The notes under the pieces: generated by a model
Seen by the model: only the letters and a program-made list of their open reading frames with translations
The model's database searches: none
What the model was told of the DNA's origin: nothing
Assembly (NCBI GenBank): GCA_937995745.1
Contig: CALKIU010000063.1
Location: 1 to 11,258, forward strand
DNA: 11,258 bases
Source: an uncultured Bacillaceae bacterium
GTDB lineage: Bacteria; Bacillota; Bacilli; Bacillales; Cytobacillaceae
Direction: 5' to 3'
In this document: positions 1 through 7,024 of the stretch, piece by piece
Numbering within the stretch: position 1 is the stretch's first letter
How the letters are laid out: each line of letters begins with the position of its first letter
Position numbers and translations under genes: made by a program

Positions 1-13
1 GGTGGAGGTGTAA
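1..13 (+). CDS. Possible 3' end of the upstream gene (molybdopterin oxidoreductase catalytic subunit expected)
   Basis: One frame here reads Val-Glu-Val-stop, with TAA at 11-13, just before the dmsB-like start and overlapping its ribosome binding site (GGAGGTG at 4-10). The genes downstream encode the ferredoxin subunit, anchor and chaperone of a DMSO-reductase-type enzyme, and in that family the catalytic subunit normally lies directly upstream. That this is its last codons is inference: three codons cannot identify a protein, and another frame is also open at this edge. Confidence 0.3.
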
Positions 14-16
14 CAG

Positions 17-601
17 ATGACTCGGAAAACATTTGTCATAGACTTAGACCGCTGTTTTGGCTGCCGGGCCTGTGAGGTGGCTTGCAAGCAGGAAAACAAT
101 GTGGTGCTCGGCAGCAAATGGACTCACGTCGAGGACGTGGGTCCGACAGGAGACTATCCGAATATAGAAATGTATTTCCTGCCGACCATGTGCCAACAGT
201 GTGAGAATCCTAAATGCGTGGATGTATGTCCGACGGGTGCGTCTTTTATAAACGAAGAGGGAATTGTCCTGATCGATAAGGAAAGATGCATCGGCTGCCG
301 TTATTGTATGTTTGCTTGTCCGTACGGTGTCCGCACATTCAACGAGGAACAAAAAGTTGTCGAAAAGTGTACAACCTGTCTCCATTTGCAGGAAATTGGG
401 GAAGACCCTGCGTGCGTCAAAGTTTGTCCCGCTTCCGCCCGCCTGTTCGGAGATTTGGACGATCCAAACAGCACTGTTTCCATAGCACTTAAAGAAGCAG
501 GCGAGGAAAATGTGCACTCTTTGCCGGATGTGGGGAATAAACCTACCGCCCGCTATATTCTCCACGAAAAAACGGCGAAATGGAGGGAGAGCGTAAAATG
601 A
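17..601 (+). CDS. dmsB: DmsB-type four-[4Fe-4S] ferredoxin subunit of a molybdopterin oxidoreductase
   Basis: This is the electron-transfer subunit of a complex iron-sulfur molybdoenzyme. It passes electrons from the membrane anchor to the catalytic molybdopterin subunit. The 194 residues hold four cysteine groups: C13/C16/C19/C23, C59/C62/C67/C71, C91/C94/C97/C101 and C118/C121/C133/C137, each cluster being built from paired groups as in DmsB, PhsB and NrfC. The third group, CIGCRYCMFACPYG, is typical of DmsB-like proteins and keeps all four cysteines. There is no signal peptide, as expected for a subunit exported by riding on a Tat-bearing catalytic partner. The start has a strong GGAGGTG site six bases upstream. 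The stop overlaps the next start (ATGA), so translation is probably coupled. The family is clear; the substrate of the complex (DMSO, another S- or N-oxide, polysulfide, selenate) is not shown by this subunit. Confidence 0.9.
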   Translation: MTRKTFVIDLDRCFGCRACEVACKQENNVVLGSKWTHVEDVGPTGDYPNIEMYFLPTMCQQCENPKCVDVCPTGASFINEEGIVLIDKERCIGCRYCMFACPYGVRTFNEEQKVVEKCTTCLHLQEIGEDPACVKVCPASARLFGDLDDPNSTVSIALKEAGEENVHSLPDVGNKPTARYILHEKTAKWRESVK

Positions 602-1464
602 GTATTCATTGGCCGTTGGTTTTCTTCTTGCTGCTTGTTGGTTGGGGATGCGGAGTTTACGCCGTATCTGTTGTGACAACGGATTGGTTTGGAAAGAGCG
701 GACAGATCCGGATGAACAGCATGATTATTTCCTTCGTTCTTTTGGTGGTGGGCGGAATTTCCAGTGTGTTCCACTTGGGACGTCCGTCCAGGATCATTTA
801 CGCCTTGTCAAGGCCCACTTCCGGAATCTTTATAGAAGCTCTCCTCATCGGATTATTGGGTTTAATGATCATCATATATATGATTGCCGTTAAAAGAAAT
901 GCGGCAGACAAGACACTAAAAATCATTGGTTCAATTGGGATAATCCCGGCTGTCATTCTGGCTTACGCCCTCGGCAATACGTATGTGCTTGCTGCGCGCC
1001 CTGCCTGGGATACCATATTGTTGCCGTTAAATTACTTCGCTTCTGCCGCTGTTATGGGAAGCGCTACCGTAGCCGTACTGGCGGCAAGGGTGAAAGAGCC
1101 GGACAAACAGGCGGTTCAAGGATTGAACCGGGCCACCCTCATCTCTCTGATTGTCCAGGCGCTTCTCATCATCGGCTATTTGATTTATCTGTCGGCAGCA
1201 CCGTTTCCTGATGAAAGCCGTTCGGCAGGAAGAGTCTTGGCCGGAGATTTGGCCCCGCTGTTCTGGGTGGGAATTGTCATACTCGGTTTGTTGATCCCGG
1301 CTGTGTTGGTATTCCAAATGAGAAAGAAAGAGGTTGATATTCGTAATCTTCTCATGCGGATTCAAGTCAGCCTTGTTTGTATAGTGGCCGGAAGCGCGGC
1401 GCTCCGTGTCATGGTCTTCTTGTTGGGCAGCGCTGTTAAAGATTACTTTAATGTGCCGGTATAA
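598..1464 (+). CDS. dmsC: DmsC-type membrane anchor subunit
   Basis: This polytopic membrane protein of 288 residues should anchor the reductase and oxidise menaquinol, passing electrons to the ferredoxin subunit. About eight hydrophobic segments run through the protein, and the HLGRP motif near residue 60 matches the HLG motif of DmsC proteins. I chose the ATG at 598 because it overlaps the upstream stop as ATGA and has GGAGGGA 10 bases before it. An in-frame ATG 18 bases upstream would place the start before that site and inside the previous gene. The C-terminus ends in a charged, non-membrane tail. Its position directly after the ferredoxin gene supports the DmsABC arrangement. A distant NrfD-type anchor is the alternative, but length and the HLG motif favour DmsC. 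Confidence 0.87.
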   Translation: MSIHWPLVFFLLLVGWGCGVYAVSVVTTDWFGKSGQIRMNSMIISFVLLVVGGISSVFHLGRPSRIIYALSRPTSGIFIEALLIGLLGLMIIIYMIAVKRNAADKTLKIIGSIGIIPAVILAYALGNTYVLAARPAWDTILLPLNYFASAAVMGSATVAVLAARVKEPDKQAVQGLNRATLISLIVQALLIIGYLIYLSAAPFPDESRSAGRVLAGDLAPLFWVGIVILGLLIPAVLVFQMRKKEVDIRNLLMRIQVSLVCIVAGSAALRVMVFLLGSAVKDYFNVPV

Positions 1465-1483
1465 AATATAACACGTTTGAAAA

Positions 1484-1534
1484 CAAAATGGGGAAGAATT
1501 TGCGGATTATTCTTCCCCTCCTTTTTACCATTTT
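1484..1534 (+). terminator. Intra-operon stem-loop, candidate attenuating terminator
   Basis: A perfect 10-bp stem pairs 1490-1499 (GGGGAAGAAT) with 1509-1518 across a 9-base loop and is followed by TCCTTTTTACC. The flanks AAAATGG and CCATTTT can also pair, giving a longer alternative structure that would bury the T-run. It lies between the anchor gene and the chaperone gene, 26 bases after the anchor stop. It probably reduces transcription into the accessory genes or marks a processing site. Confidence 0.7.
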
Positions 1535-1549
1535 GGGAGGCGAGGCAGT

Positions 1550-2239
1550 ATGAATCATTTGTCAGAATATGTTGAATTGATGACAAGCAGGGAAAGTATG
1601 TACCGTTTCTTGGGACGGTTGTATTTTGTAGAGGTTGATGAAAATTTATTTGATCAATTGAAGAAAATGATTTTTCCGTCCGAAACAGGTGTTGATGAGA
1701 TGGATGAAGGATACCGTCTCCTGAAAAATTATATGAACAATGCCGGGTTAGATCCTATCACAGATTTGGCTGTGGATTATGCCCGTGTTTTCCTCGGCGC
1801 CGGCGTTTACGAAGGAACGGTTGCCAATCCGTATGAGTCCGTCTACACAAGTCCGGAACGGTTAATCATGCAGGATGCAAGAGATGAAGTGCTTGCGGCG
1901 TATCTCTCCAAAGGTCTGGCTGTGGAAACTGATTACAATATTCCCGAAGATCACATCTCTCTGGAATTTGAGTTTATGGCCCATATGTGCGCGGAAGCAA
2001 AAGGAGCATTGGAAGACAAGAATTGGGCCGGTTTTGGCGAGAGTTTGGCAGAACAAAAAGAATTCTTGCATAACCATCTTTTGAATTGGGTTCCTGATTT
2101 TTGCAAAGATATTGAAACATGCTCTTCTACTGATTTTTATCAAGGTCTTGCCAAACTGACCATGGGTTATCTGCAAATTGAAAAAGAATTGCTGGATGAA
2201 TTACATGAGGAAATTTTAACTGGATCGGCTGATATTTAA
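1550..2239 (+). CDS. TorD/DmsD-family molybdoenzyme chaperone
   Basis: This cytoplasmic redox enzyme maturation protein should bind the Tat signal peptide of the catalytic molybdopterin subunit and hold export until the cofactor is in place. The 229 residues are mostly helical. They include the family hallmark P132-E-D-H135 followed by EFEFM (139-143), and a PYESVY segment (94-99) common in this family. There is no signal peptide or membrane segment. The ATG is preceded by GGGAGG at 1535-1540. The gene lies between the reductase subunits and the NapG/NapH-like genes, which supports a role in maturing the reductase encoded just upstream. TorD, DmsD and NarJ-like branches are hard to separate by eye, so no gene symbol is given. 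Confidence 0.85.
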   Translation: MNHLSEYVELMTSRESMYRFLGRLYFVEVDENLFDQLKKMIFPSETGVDEMDEGYRLLKNYMNNAGLDPITDLAVDYARVFLGAGVYEGTVANPYESVYTSPERLIMQDARDEVLAAYLSKGLAVETDYNIPEDHISLEFEFMAHMCAEAKGALEDKNWAGFGESLAEQKEFLHNHLLNWVPDFCKDIETCSSTDFYQGLAKLTMGYLQIEKELLDELHEEILTGSADI

Positions 2240-2281
2240 AAGGTTTTTGGCCGGTTACACAGCAGAAAGAAGGCGGGGAGA

Positions 2282-2974
2282 GTGGAAAAAAAGAATTATT
2301 TTCAATCTAAAGAAGAAATCAAAGAAAAATCACTGCGCGAAATGTCCCGTCGCACCTTTCTAAAAAGCACAGGAATTGCATTTATTGCGATGTTTGCACT
2401 GGGGGGAGCGGGTGTATTGGCCAAAGGGAAACCTTTGTTGCGGCCTCCCGGAGGCCAGAATGAAGATGAGTTTTTGGCAAGATGCATCCGCTGTGGCCGC
2501 TGCAGGAGCATTTGCCACACTTCCGCTATCACCGCGGCAAAAATAACGGACGGGATTGTTGAAGCCAGAACGCCGACGATGAATTATAGCCACGGATATT
2601 GTGATTTCTGTAAAGAATGCGTGGAAGTCTGCCCTACCGGGGCTTTAAAAGAATTTGACACAGATTCTGTTAAAATAGGGACGGCAGTGGTGCAAAAGGA
2701 CATTTGCCTCGCCTGGGTTAAAGGGGGCTGCACTATTTGTTCCCAGAAATGCCCTTTTGATGCGATTCGTTTGGACGAAAACAGACGGCCGGTCGTCGAT
2801 GAAGAAAAATGCAACGGTTGCGGTGTCTGTGAATATGAATGTGCGGCATTTGTTTTACGCTCTTATGTTGGAGGAAAGAACCGCGGTATCGTTGTCCGTC
2901 CCTCTTCCTCCACCGGCGGGATTTTGGCAAGACTGTTAGCTCCCGTTTCCGGTCCGGGAGGGAACCAGGGATGA
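2282..2974 (+). CDS. napG: NapG/MauM-type Tat-exported ferredoxin with four [4Fe-4S] sites
   Basis: This 230-residue iron-sulfur protein is expected on the outer face of the membrane, passing electrons from a NapH-type quinol oxidase to an acceptor. The N-terminus carries a twin-arginine motif, SRRTFLK (residues 22-28), then a hydrophobic stretch to about residue 46. Four cysteine groups follow: C68/C71/C74/C78, C107/C110/C113/C117, C142/C150/C153/C157 (the C-x7-C spacing is typical of NapG) and C177/C180/C183/C187. In the first group the usual proline after the last cysteine is histidine. The start is a GTG, chosen because an AAGGCGGGGAG tract ends two bases upstream and the next ATG, at the edge of the Tat motif, has no ribosome binding site. 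The stop overlaps the napH-like start as ATGA. No nitrate reductase gene is in view, so the symbol describes family, not pathway. Confidence 0.85.
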   Translation: MEKKNYFQSKEEIKEKSLREMSRRTFLKSTGIAFIAMFALGGAGVLAKGKPLLRPPGGQNEDEFLARCIRCGRCRSICHTSAITAAKITDGIVEARTPTMNYSHGYCDFCKECVEVCPTGALKEFDTDSVKIGTAVVQKDICLAWVKGGCTICSQKCPFDAIRLDENRRPVVDEEKCNGCGVCEYECAAFVLRSYVGGKNRGIVVRPSSSTGGILARLLAPVSGPGGNQG

Positions 2975-3912
2975 ACGAGAGAAAAAGAAGAGTTCGGAGA
3001 TTGCGTCTGTTATCGATGACCGCCGTGTTAGGAGTTTTAACGGCCGGAATGATTTTCGGATTAGGCACGGGAACCCTGTCTGCCGCCGGCATAAAAAAGA
3101 TTTACCTGGCTTGTCCGTTGGGGTATTTGTCAACAGCACTTGCATCGAGAGACATTTTGTTTCCTTTGGTGATTTGCTTCCTGGTAGTCGTTGGCATAAC
3201 GATTTTAGTGGGAAGAATATTTTGCGGCTGGGTTTGTCCGGTGCCATTGTTGCGAAAAGTAGTGAAAAACAAAATCGATGAGCCCAATGATGCTTTTATC
3301 CCCAGAGAGCACCTGCAACAGGAGGGAAAACATGCAAGGGGGATTGATAAAGTAACAGACAAAGCTGCGAAAGAAGAAAGCGACCCATCTGACATCATTC
3401 AAAATATTTCTGAAACGAAAAAGCAGACCAAGTACGGTATTCCGGTTTTAATTGCAGCTTTGGCTTCATCGGCAGTATTCAGGTTTCCTGTTTTTTGTTT
3501 GATCTGCCCTGTCGGATTGACATTTGCGACCATTTTTGCTTTAATTCGTTTATTTGGTTTTAAGGATCCAACATTGGACCTAATAATTTTTCCGGCTATT
3601 ATTCTGATTGAACTCTTGGTTTTGCGAAAGTGGTGCAGCAAGATTTGTCCGCTGGGAGCGTTATTAAGTTTAATCAGCCGTTTCAATCGCAGACTTGTTC
3701 CCACGGTGAACCGTTCAATTTGTTTGGAAGAGAAGAGGGGTGCACACTGTCAAGTGTGCCGCAGGGCTTGTCCCTTTGACATTGACTTGAAAGACGGAAG
3801 GGGGACAGGACATATCAGCGAGTGCATAAAGTGCAAAGAGTGTTCCACAAGCTGTCCCGTTAACGCGATTACCTTTCCGTGGAAAAAGAATAAGACTAAT
3901 CAAGTTTCATAG
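2971..3912 (+). CDS. napH: NapH-type membrane ferredoxin (quinol oxidation module)
   Basis: This 313-residue membrane protein of the NapH/NosR C-terminal type should oxidise menaquinol and pass electrons to the NapG-like partner. Visible features are an N-terminal membrane segment (about 12-32), cysteine pairs next to membrane helices (CGWVC at 85-89, CLIC at 176-179, CSKIC at 222-226), and two C-terminal ferredoxin groups: C251/C260/C263/C267 and C285/C288/C291/C295. A charged loop of roughly 50 residues (about 101-155) separates the helices. I chose the ATG at 2971 because it overlaps the previous stop as ATGA and has GGGAGG upstream; longer in-frame starts lie deep inside the napG-like gene. 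A terminator follows 33 bases after the stop. A decayed second copy of its 3' end lies downstream at about 4061-4245. Confidence 0.85.
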   Translation: MNERKRRVRRLRLLSMTAVLGVLTAGMIFGLGTGTLSAAGIKKIYLACPLGYLSTALASRDILFPLVICFLVVVGITILVGRIFCGWVCPVPLLRKVVKNKIDEPNDAFIPREHLQQEGKHARGIDKVTDKAAKEESDPSDIIQNISETKKQTKYGIPVLIAALASSAVFRFPVFCLICPVGLTFATIFALIRLFGFKDPTLDLIIFPAIILIELLVLRKWCSKICPLGALLSLISRFNRRLVPTVNRSICLEEKRGAHCQVCRRACPFDIDLKDGRGTGHISECIKCKECSTSCPVNAITFPWKKNKTNQVS

Positions 3913-3944
3913 AAAAGATTTATTTGAGCAAAAATTCAGGAAAC

Positions 3945-3985
3945 AAGGTCCGTTTTTCCCATGGGAAAAGTACGGACCTTTTTTA
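3945..3985 (+). terminator. Factor-independent terminator of the reductase operon
   Basis: AAGGTCCGT (3945-3953) pairs perfectly with ACGGACCTT (3972-3980). Between them, 3954-3969 is itself a perfect 16-base palindrome, so almost the whole element folds into one long hairpin. A T-run follows at 3979-3984. It stands 33 bases after the napH-like stop and closes the operon. Confidence 0.9.
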
Positions 3986-4060
3986 TGGAATTGGTTGTGC
4001 ATTTGATATCATTGAGATTCAGCTCAACAAGAATAACACTGAAATATATTTCTATATATT

Positions 4061-4245
4061 TCCTTATCTTTGAAAGAGAGGCGGAGAGCACACTGTCAAA
4101 TGTGTAGCAGGGCTTGTCCCCTTTGATATTTACTGGAAAGACGGAAAGGGGAAGGACATATCAGCGAGTGCATAAAGTGCAAAGAGTGTTCCACGAGCTG
4201 TCTCGTTAACGCGCTTACCGTTCCGTGGAAAAACAATAAACGGAA
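4061..4245 (+). pseudogene. Decayed second copy of the 3' end of the napH-like gene
   Basis: About 160 bases from 4080 match napH positions 3743-3900 at roughly 90 percent by eye, with a 42-base identical run (4153-4194 against 3807-3848). Weaker similarity reaches back to about 4061. The match covers the two C-terminal ferredoxin motifs. The copy is not functional. One extra C after the codons for ACP shifts the frame and gives a TGA. A later one-base loss restores the original frame, in which the final motif has leucine in place of the proline after the last cysteine. The restored frame then stays open to a TAA at 4343-4345, beyond the similarity. It has no start and no ribosome binding site. 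It is either a partial duplication or the remnant of a second napH-like gene. Confidence 0.85.
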
Positions 4246-4373
4246 GATGCGGTTGGTTCAAAACAGCTCCATAAAAAAACGAATCCCGGCCTTCGGTGTT
4301 GACGGAAGTAAAATTTCACTTCATGTATTATTAAAACAATTGTAACAGGTTAAAATAATGACCAAAAAATAGA

Positions 4374-4430
4374 TGTAAAAAAAGTGTCTTTAACAGCTGT
4401 TTTTGTCGTCTGTTAAAGGCACTTTTTTAA
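4374..4430. terminator. Strong stem-loop, probably a bidirectional terminator
   Basis: AAAGTGTCTTTAACAG (4381-4396) pairs with 4410-4425 along 16 positions, with one G-U pair and a 13-base loop. It is flanked by an A-run (4375-4383) and a T-run (4422-4428), so it could work on both strands. It follows the napH remnant and may have been the terminator of the lost gene copy. Confidence 0.8.
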
Positions 4431-4837
4431 TGGGCAAGAAAATCGGGGAAAATAAAGGGGAAACGTACACGGGTCTCCTTTTTCCAACCACCATTTTGAA
4501 AGTGGGAAGATTAAGATTTGTAAAATGAAGAAATTCTTGGATAAAAAATTTATGTTTTGTGTGTGAAAATTTATACATAATAAGCAAAAAGCATCCCTTG
4601 TTCATTATTAGTTAAAAAATGGAATAAGGTCTTTTCCGTTCCGGGAATTTAGACATAGTTGGTGAGAAAGTTCCTACATTGTCTCAATCAAGTTAGGAAA
4701 AATTTTCCGTTTCCACCTTTGGCGTTGCCATTTACTTATTTTTTGGCGATGGAGGAGCAATCATGATTTAGATTCCATCCGTTAAGCCAAAAATTTTGTA
4801 ATTGCTATTTTCTACATTCTTATAAAAATGAACATTA

Positions 4838-4866
4838 TTGACAAAAAATTTCAGCATAATAACAAT
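4838..4866 (+). promoter_or_regulatory. Candidate sigma-A promoter for tnaA
   Basis: A perfect TTGACA (4838-4843) is followed after 17 bases by AACAAT (4861-4866), a 4-of-6 match to TATAAT. A transcript from here would have a leader of about 200 bases before tnaA. TATAAA at 4821-4826, with TTGTAA 19 bases upstream, is a weaker alternative. Confidence 0.35.
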
Positions 4867-4909
4867 TTGTTAAGTTGAAAATAATTCGTGACTTTTTGGG
4901 CTAAAGGAA

Positions 4910-4926
4910 TGTGAGAACCATTCACA
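4910..4926. promoter_or_regulatory. Inverted repeat TGTGA-N7-TCACA in the tnaA leader
   Basis: TGTGA (4910-4914) and TCACA (4922-4926) form a dyad resembling Crp/Fnr-type half sites, but the spacer is seven bases where those regulators use six. It lies about 45 bases downstream of the candidate -10 and 143 bases before tnaA. It may be an operator for another dimeric regulator, or chance. Confidence 0.25.
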
Positions 4927-5068
4927 CGGATATTCATGACATCACTTGATTTTGAGTGTTAGCCACTTCTTCAGAAGCCGCGGATTTGAAAAATAGATCT
5001 GCATGCAAAATGAGGCGGTTTAAACTGAAAATCAACGTCAATACATTTAACATTAGGAGGAATTAATT

Positions 5069-6463
5069 ATGGTGAAATACGTTGCAGAACCATTCAGAAT
5101 TAAAGCCGTTGAGACGATCAGGATGACCTCAAGGGAAGAAAGAGAAAAGCTTATAAAAGAAGCTAAATATAATCTGTTTAATTTAAAAAGTGAAGATGTC
5201 TATATAGACCTTCTGACAGACAGCGGAACGGGAGCCATGAGTGTGGAACAATGGGCCGGAATTATGAGAGGCGATGAAGCCTATGCGGGAGCTTCAAGTT
5301 ACTTTAAATTGCGTGATGCCGCTGTAGATATATTTGGTTATAACTACATTCAGCCGGTGCATCAGGGCCGGGCTGCTGAAAAAGTTTTGTTTCCCCTTTT
5401 CTTGGGCAAAGGAAAGTATGCAATATCAAATATGTTTTTTGATACGACCCGGGCGCATGTGGAACTGGCCGGGGCAAGGGCAATAGACTGTGTTGTTGAA
5501 GAGGCCAAAAATCCAACGGTCCGCAGCCCGTTTAAAGGAAATATGGATGTTGAAAAACTTGAAAAGTTAATCAATGAGTACGGACCTGAAAATATCGGCC
5601 TGGTGGTGATGACCATCACAAATAATTCCGCGGGCGGACAACCGGTATCCATGAAAAATATGAGAGAAGTATCTGAGGTGTGCAAGAAATACAATATTCC
5701 TCTTAACATTGACGCAGCCCGTTTTGCCGAAAATGCCTATTTTGTTAAACAAAGGGAAGAAGAATGCAAAAATATGTCAATTAAAGAAATCATAAGACAA
5801 ATGTTCAGCTATGCCGACACATTTACAATGTCTGCCAAGAAGGACGCCATTGTAAATATGGGAGGTTTAATCGGGGTTAAGGATGAAAATTCACCATTGA
5901 TTCTAAAAATTAAAGCCAATTGTATTTCTTATGAAGGTTTTTATACTTACGGCGGGTTGTCAGGACGTGACTTGGAAGCCATGGCCATAGGTTTATACGA
6001 GGGTATTGATGAATCTTATCTTGCTTACCGGATCGGCCAAAGTGAATACTTAGCCGCCCGGTTGGATGAAGCGGGCATTGTTTATCAGGCTCCGGTGGGG
6101 GGGCATGGAGTTTTTGTCGATGCACAAGCCATGTTTCCGCATATTCCCTACTATGAATTTCCGGGTCAAGTGTTGGCTGTTGAGCTTTATAAAGAAGCGG
6201 GAATACGTACATGCGATATAGGCTCATATATGCTCGGAAATGATCCGGATACCAAAAAGCAATTAAAAGCGGATTTTGAATTTACGCGGCTGGCTATTCC
6301 AAGAAGAGTTTACACACAAGCACACTTGGACAGAGTGGTCGAAGCATTGATTGCCATTAAAGAAAGAGCTCATGAAATCAAACGCGGTTACAGAATAACT
6401 TGGGAACCACCGATTCTCCGCCATTTCCAGGCCAGCCTGGAGCCGATTGGCGACAATGAATAA
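5069..6463 (+). CDS. tnaA: Tryptophanase (L-tryptophan indole-lyase)
   Basis: This cytoplasmic pyridoxal-phosphate enzyme cleaves L-tryptophan to indole, pyruvate and ammonia. Its 464 residues align throughout with the tryptophanase/tyrosine phenol-lyase family: AEPFRI at 6-11, DLLTDSGTGAM at 47-57, GDEAYAG at 68-74, and SAKKD at 255-259, where the second lysine (258) should bind the cofactor. Substrate-selecting positions point to tryptophanase. FFDTT (123-127) has the aspartate seen in tryptophanase. IGS (384-386) replaces the arginine-containing segment of tyrosine phenol-lyase. RHF (451-453) near the C-terminus has histidine where tyrosine phenol-lyase has phenylalanine. AGGAGG at 5055-5060, eight bases upstream, fixes the start. 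A RidA gene and an aromatic amino acid permease follow. Tyrosine phenol-lyase is the main alternative and is disfavoured by these residues. Confidence 0.93.
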   Translation: MVKYVAEPFRIKAVETIRMTSREEREKLIKEAKYNLFNLKSEDVYIDLLTDSGTGAMSVEQWAGIMRGDEAYAGASSYFKLRDAAVDIFGYNYIQPVHQGRAAEKVLFPLFLGKGKYAISNMFFDTTRAHVELAGARAIDCVVEEAKNPTVRSPFKGNMDVEKLEKLINEYGPENIGLVVMTITNNSAGGQPVSMKNMREVSEVCKKYNIPLNIDAARFAENAYFVKQREEECKNMSIKEIIRQMFSYADTFTMSAKKDAIVNMGGLIGVKDENSPLILKIKANCISYEGFYTYGGLSGRDLEAMAIGLYEGIDESYLAYRIGQSEYLAARLDEAGIVYQAPVGGHGVFVDAQAMFPHIPYYEFPGQVLAVELYKEAGIRTCDIGSYMLGNDPDTKKQLKADFEFTRLAIPRRVYTQAHLDRVVEALIAIKERAHEIKRGYRITWEPPILRHFQASLEPIGDNE

Positions 6464-6557
6464 GCTTTTTTTAAAAAATAAGGTAGGATTAAATCTGCCC
6501 GGTAAAAACGGTATTCCAAAAGCTGATATTGCCCTACTAAGGATTGGTGAACAAAAA

Positions 6558-6601
6558 GGACAAAACAGTGGTTTTTATTCCCTTGAGCCACTGTTTTGTC
6601 C
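6558..6601 (+). other. Long perfect hairpin between tnaA and ridA, without a terminal T-run
   Basis: GGACAAAACAGTGG (6558-6571) pairs perfectly with CCACTGTTTTGTCC (6588-6601), a 14-bp stem with a 16-base loop. The bases after it are CGAAGACGG, so it lacks the T-run of a classic terminator, although TTTTTG appears 10 bases later. It may be a weak terminator, an mRNA end stabiliser or a processing site that sets the ratio of tnaA to ridA message. Confidence 0.6.
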
Positions 6602-6641
6602 CGAAGACGGTTTTTGAAAATTGATGGGAGGGAAAGTTAAC

Positions 6642-7019
6642 ATGAAAAAAGTCGAAACAGTCAAAGCACCGAAGGCAATAGGACCTTATTCACAAGCCTT
6701 TGAGGTGAACGGAATCGTATTTACTTCCGGTCAACTACCTGTTAATCCGGAAACCGGGGAGATCCCGGAAGGAATTGCCGAGCAGGCGGAACAAAGCTGC
6801 AGGAACGTGGGAGCAGTTTTAGAAGCCGCTGGAACAAGTTTTGAACATGTTTTTAAAACCACCTGTTATTTGGCTGATATGAAGGATTTCGCCGCATTTA
6901 ACGAAGTATACGCAAAATATTTTGTCTCCAAACCTGCCCGCAGTTGTATAGCAGTAAAAGAACTTCCGAAAGGTGTTTTGTGTGAAATTGAAGCAATTGC
7001 CGTAAAAAATCAATTTTGA
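6642..7019 (+). CDS. ridA: RidA-family enamine/imine deaminase
   Basis: RidA proteins are small cytosolic trimers that hydrolyse reactive enamines and imines such as 2-aminoacrylate to keto acids and ammonia. The 125 residues have the family length and motifs: IGPYSQA (13-19), FTSGQ (27-31), PARSCIAV (98-105) with the key arginine at 100, and a C-terminal CEIEAIAV (114-121) with the conserved glutamate at 117. The ATG at 6642 is chosen because GGGAGGGA lies eight bases upstream; an in-frame TTG/ATG seven and six codons earlier would put that site inside the gene. It follows tryptophanase, a beta-eliminating PLP enzyme whose cycle forms an aminoacrylate intermediate, so a protective role for this copy is a reasonable inference. 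Many genomes carry several RidA paralogues, so the substrate is not proven. Confidence 0.9.
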   Translation: MKKVETVKAPKAIGPYSQAFEVNGIVFTSGQLPVNPETGEIPEGIAEQAEQSCRNVGAVLEAAGTSFEHVFKTTCYLADMKDFAAFNEVYAKYFVSKPARSCIAVKELPKGVLCEIEAIAVKNQF

Positions 7020-7024
7020 TTCAC

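Larger units (their letters stand above)
4431..5054. other. AT-rich non-coding stretch and tnaA leader
   Basis: I see no convincing gene here. A minus-strand frame at 4390-4605 lacks a ribosome binding site and runs into the terminator. Small local structures are present, for example the palindrome GGAAAAATTTTCC (4696-4708). At 4751-4771 a good GGAGGAG site is followed by ATG-ATT-TAG, a two-codon frame that may be a chance match or a gene remnant. No T-box, tnaC-like Trp-containing leader peptide or known riboswitch core was recognised. Confidence 0.5.

Noticed and set aside
2839..2970. Longer N-terminal extension of the napH-like protein
   Set aside because: It would overlap the napG-like gene by 136 bases. 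The ATG at 2971 has a ribosome site, a stop-start overlap and a natural NapH N-terminus.
4390..4605. 71-codon minus-strand open frame in the spacer before tnaA
   Set aside because: It has no ribosome binding site, overlaps a strong terminator at its 3' end and shows no recognisable domain.
4620..4760. Possible insertion sequence end or transposase remnant
   Set aside because: Short GGAAAA/TTTTCC repeats gave the impression, but there are no matched terminal repeats, no target duplication and no transposase-like frame.
5069..6463. Tyrosine phenol-lyase as the identity of the PLP lyase
   Set aside because: The FFDTT aspartate, the IGS segment and the RHF histidine near the C-terminus are tryptophanase residues, and the phenol-lyase arginine and phenylalanine are absent.
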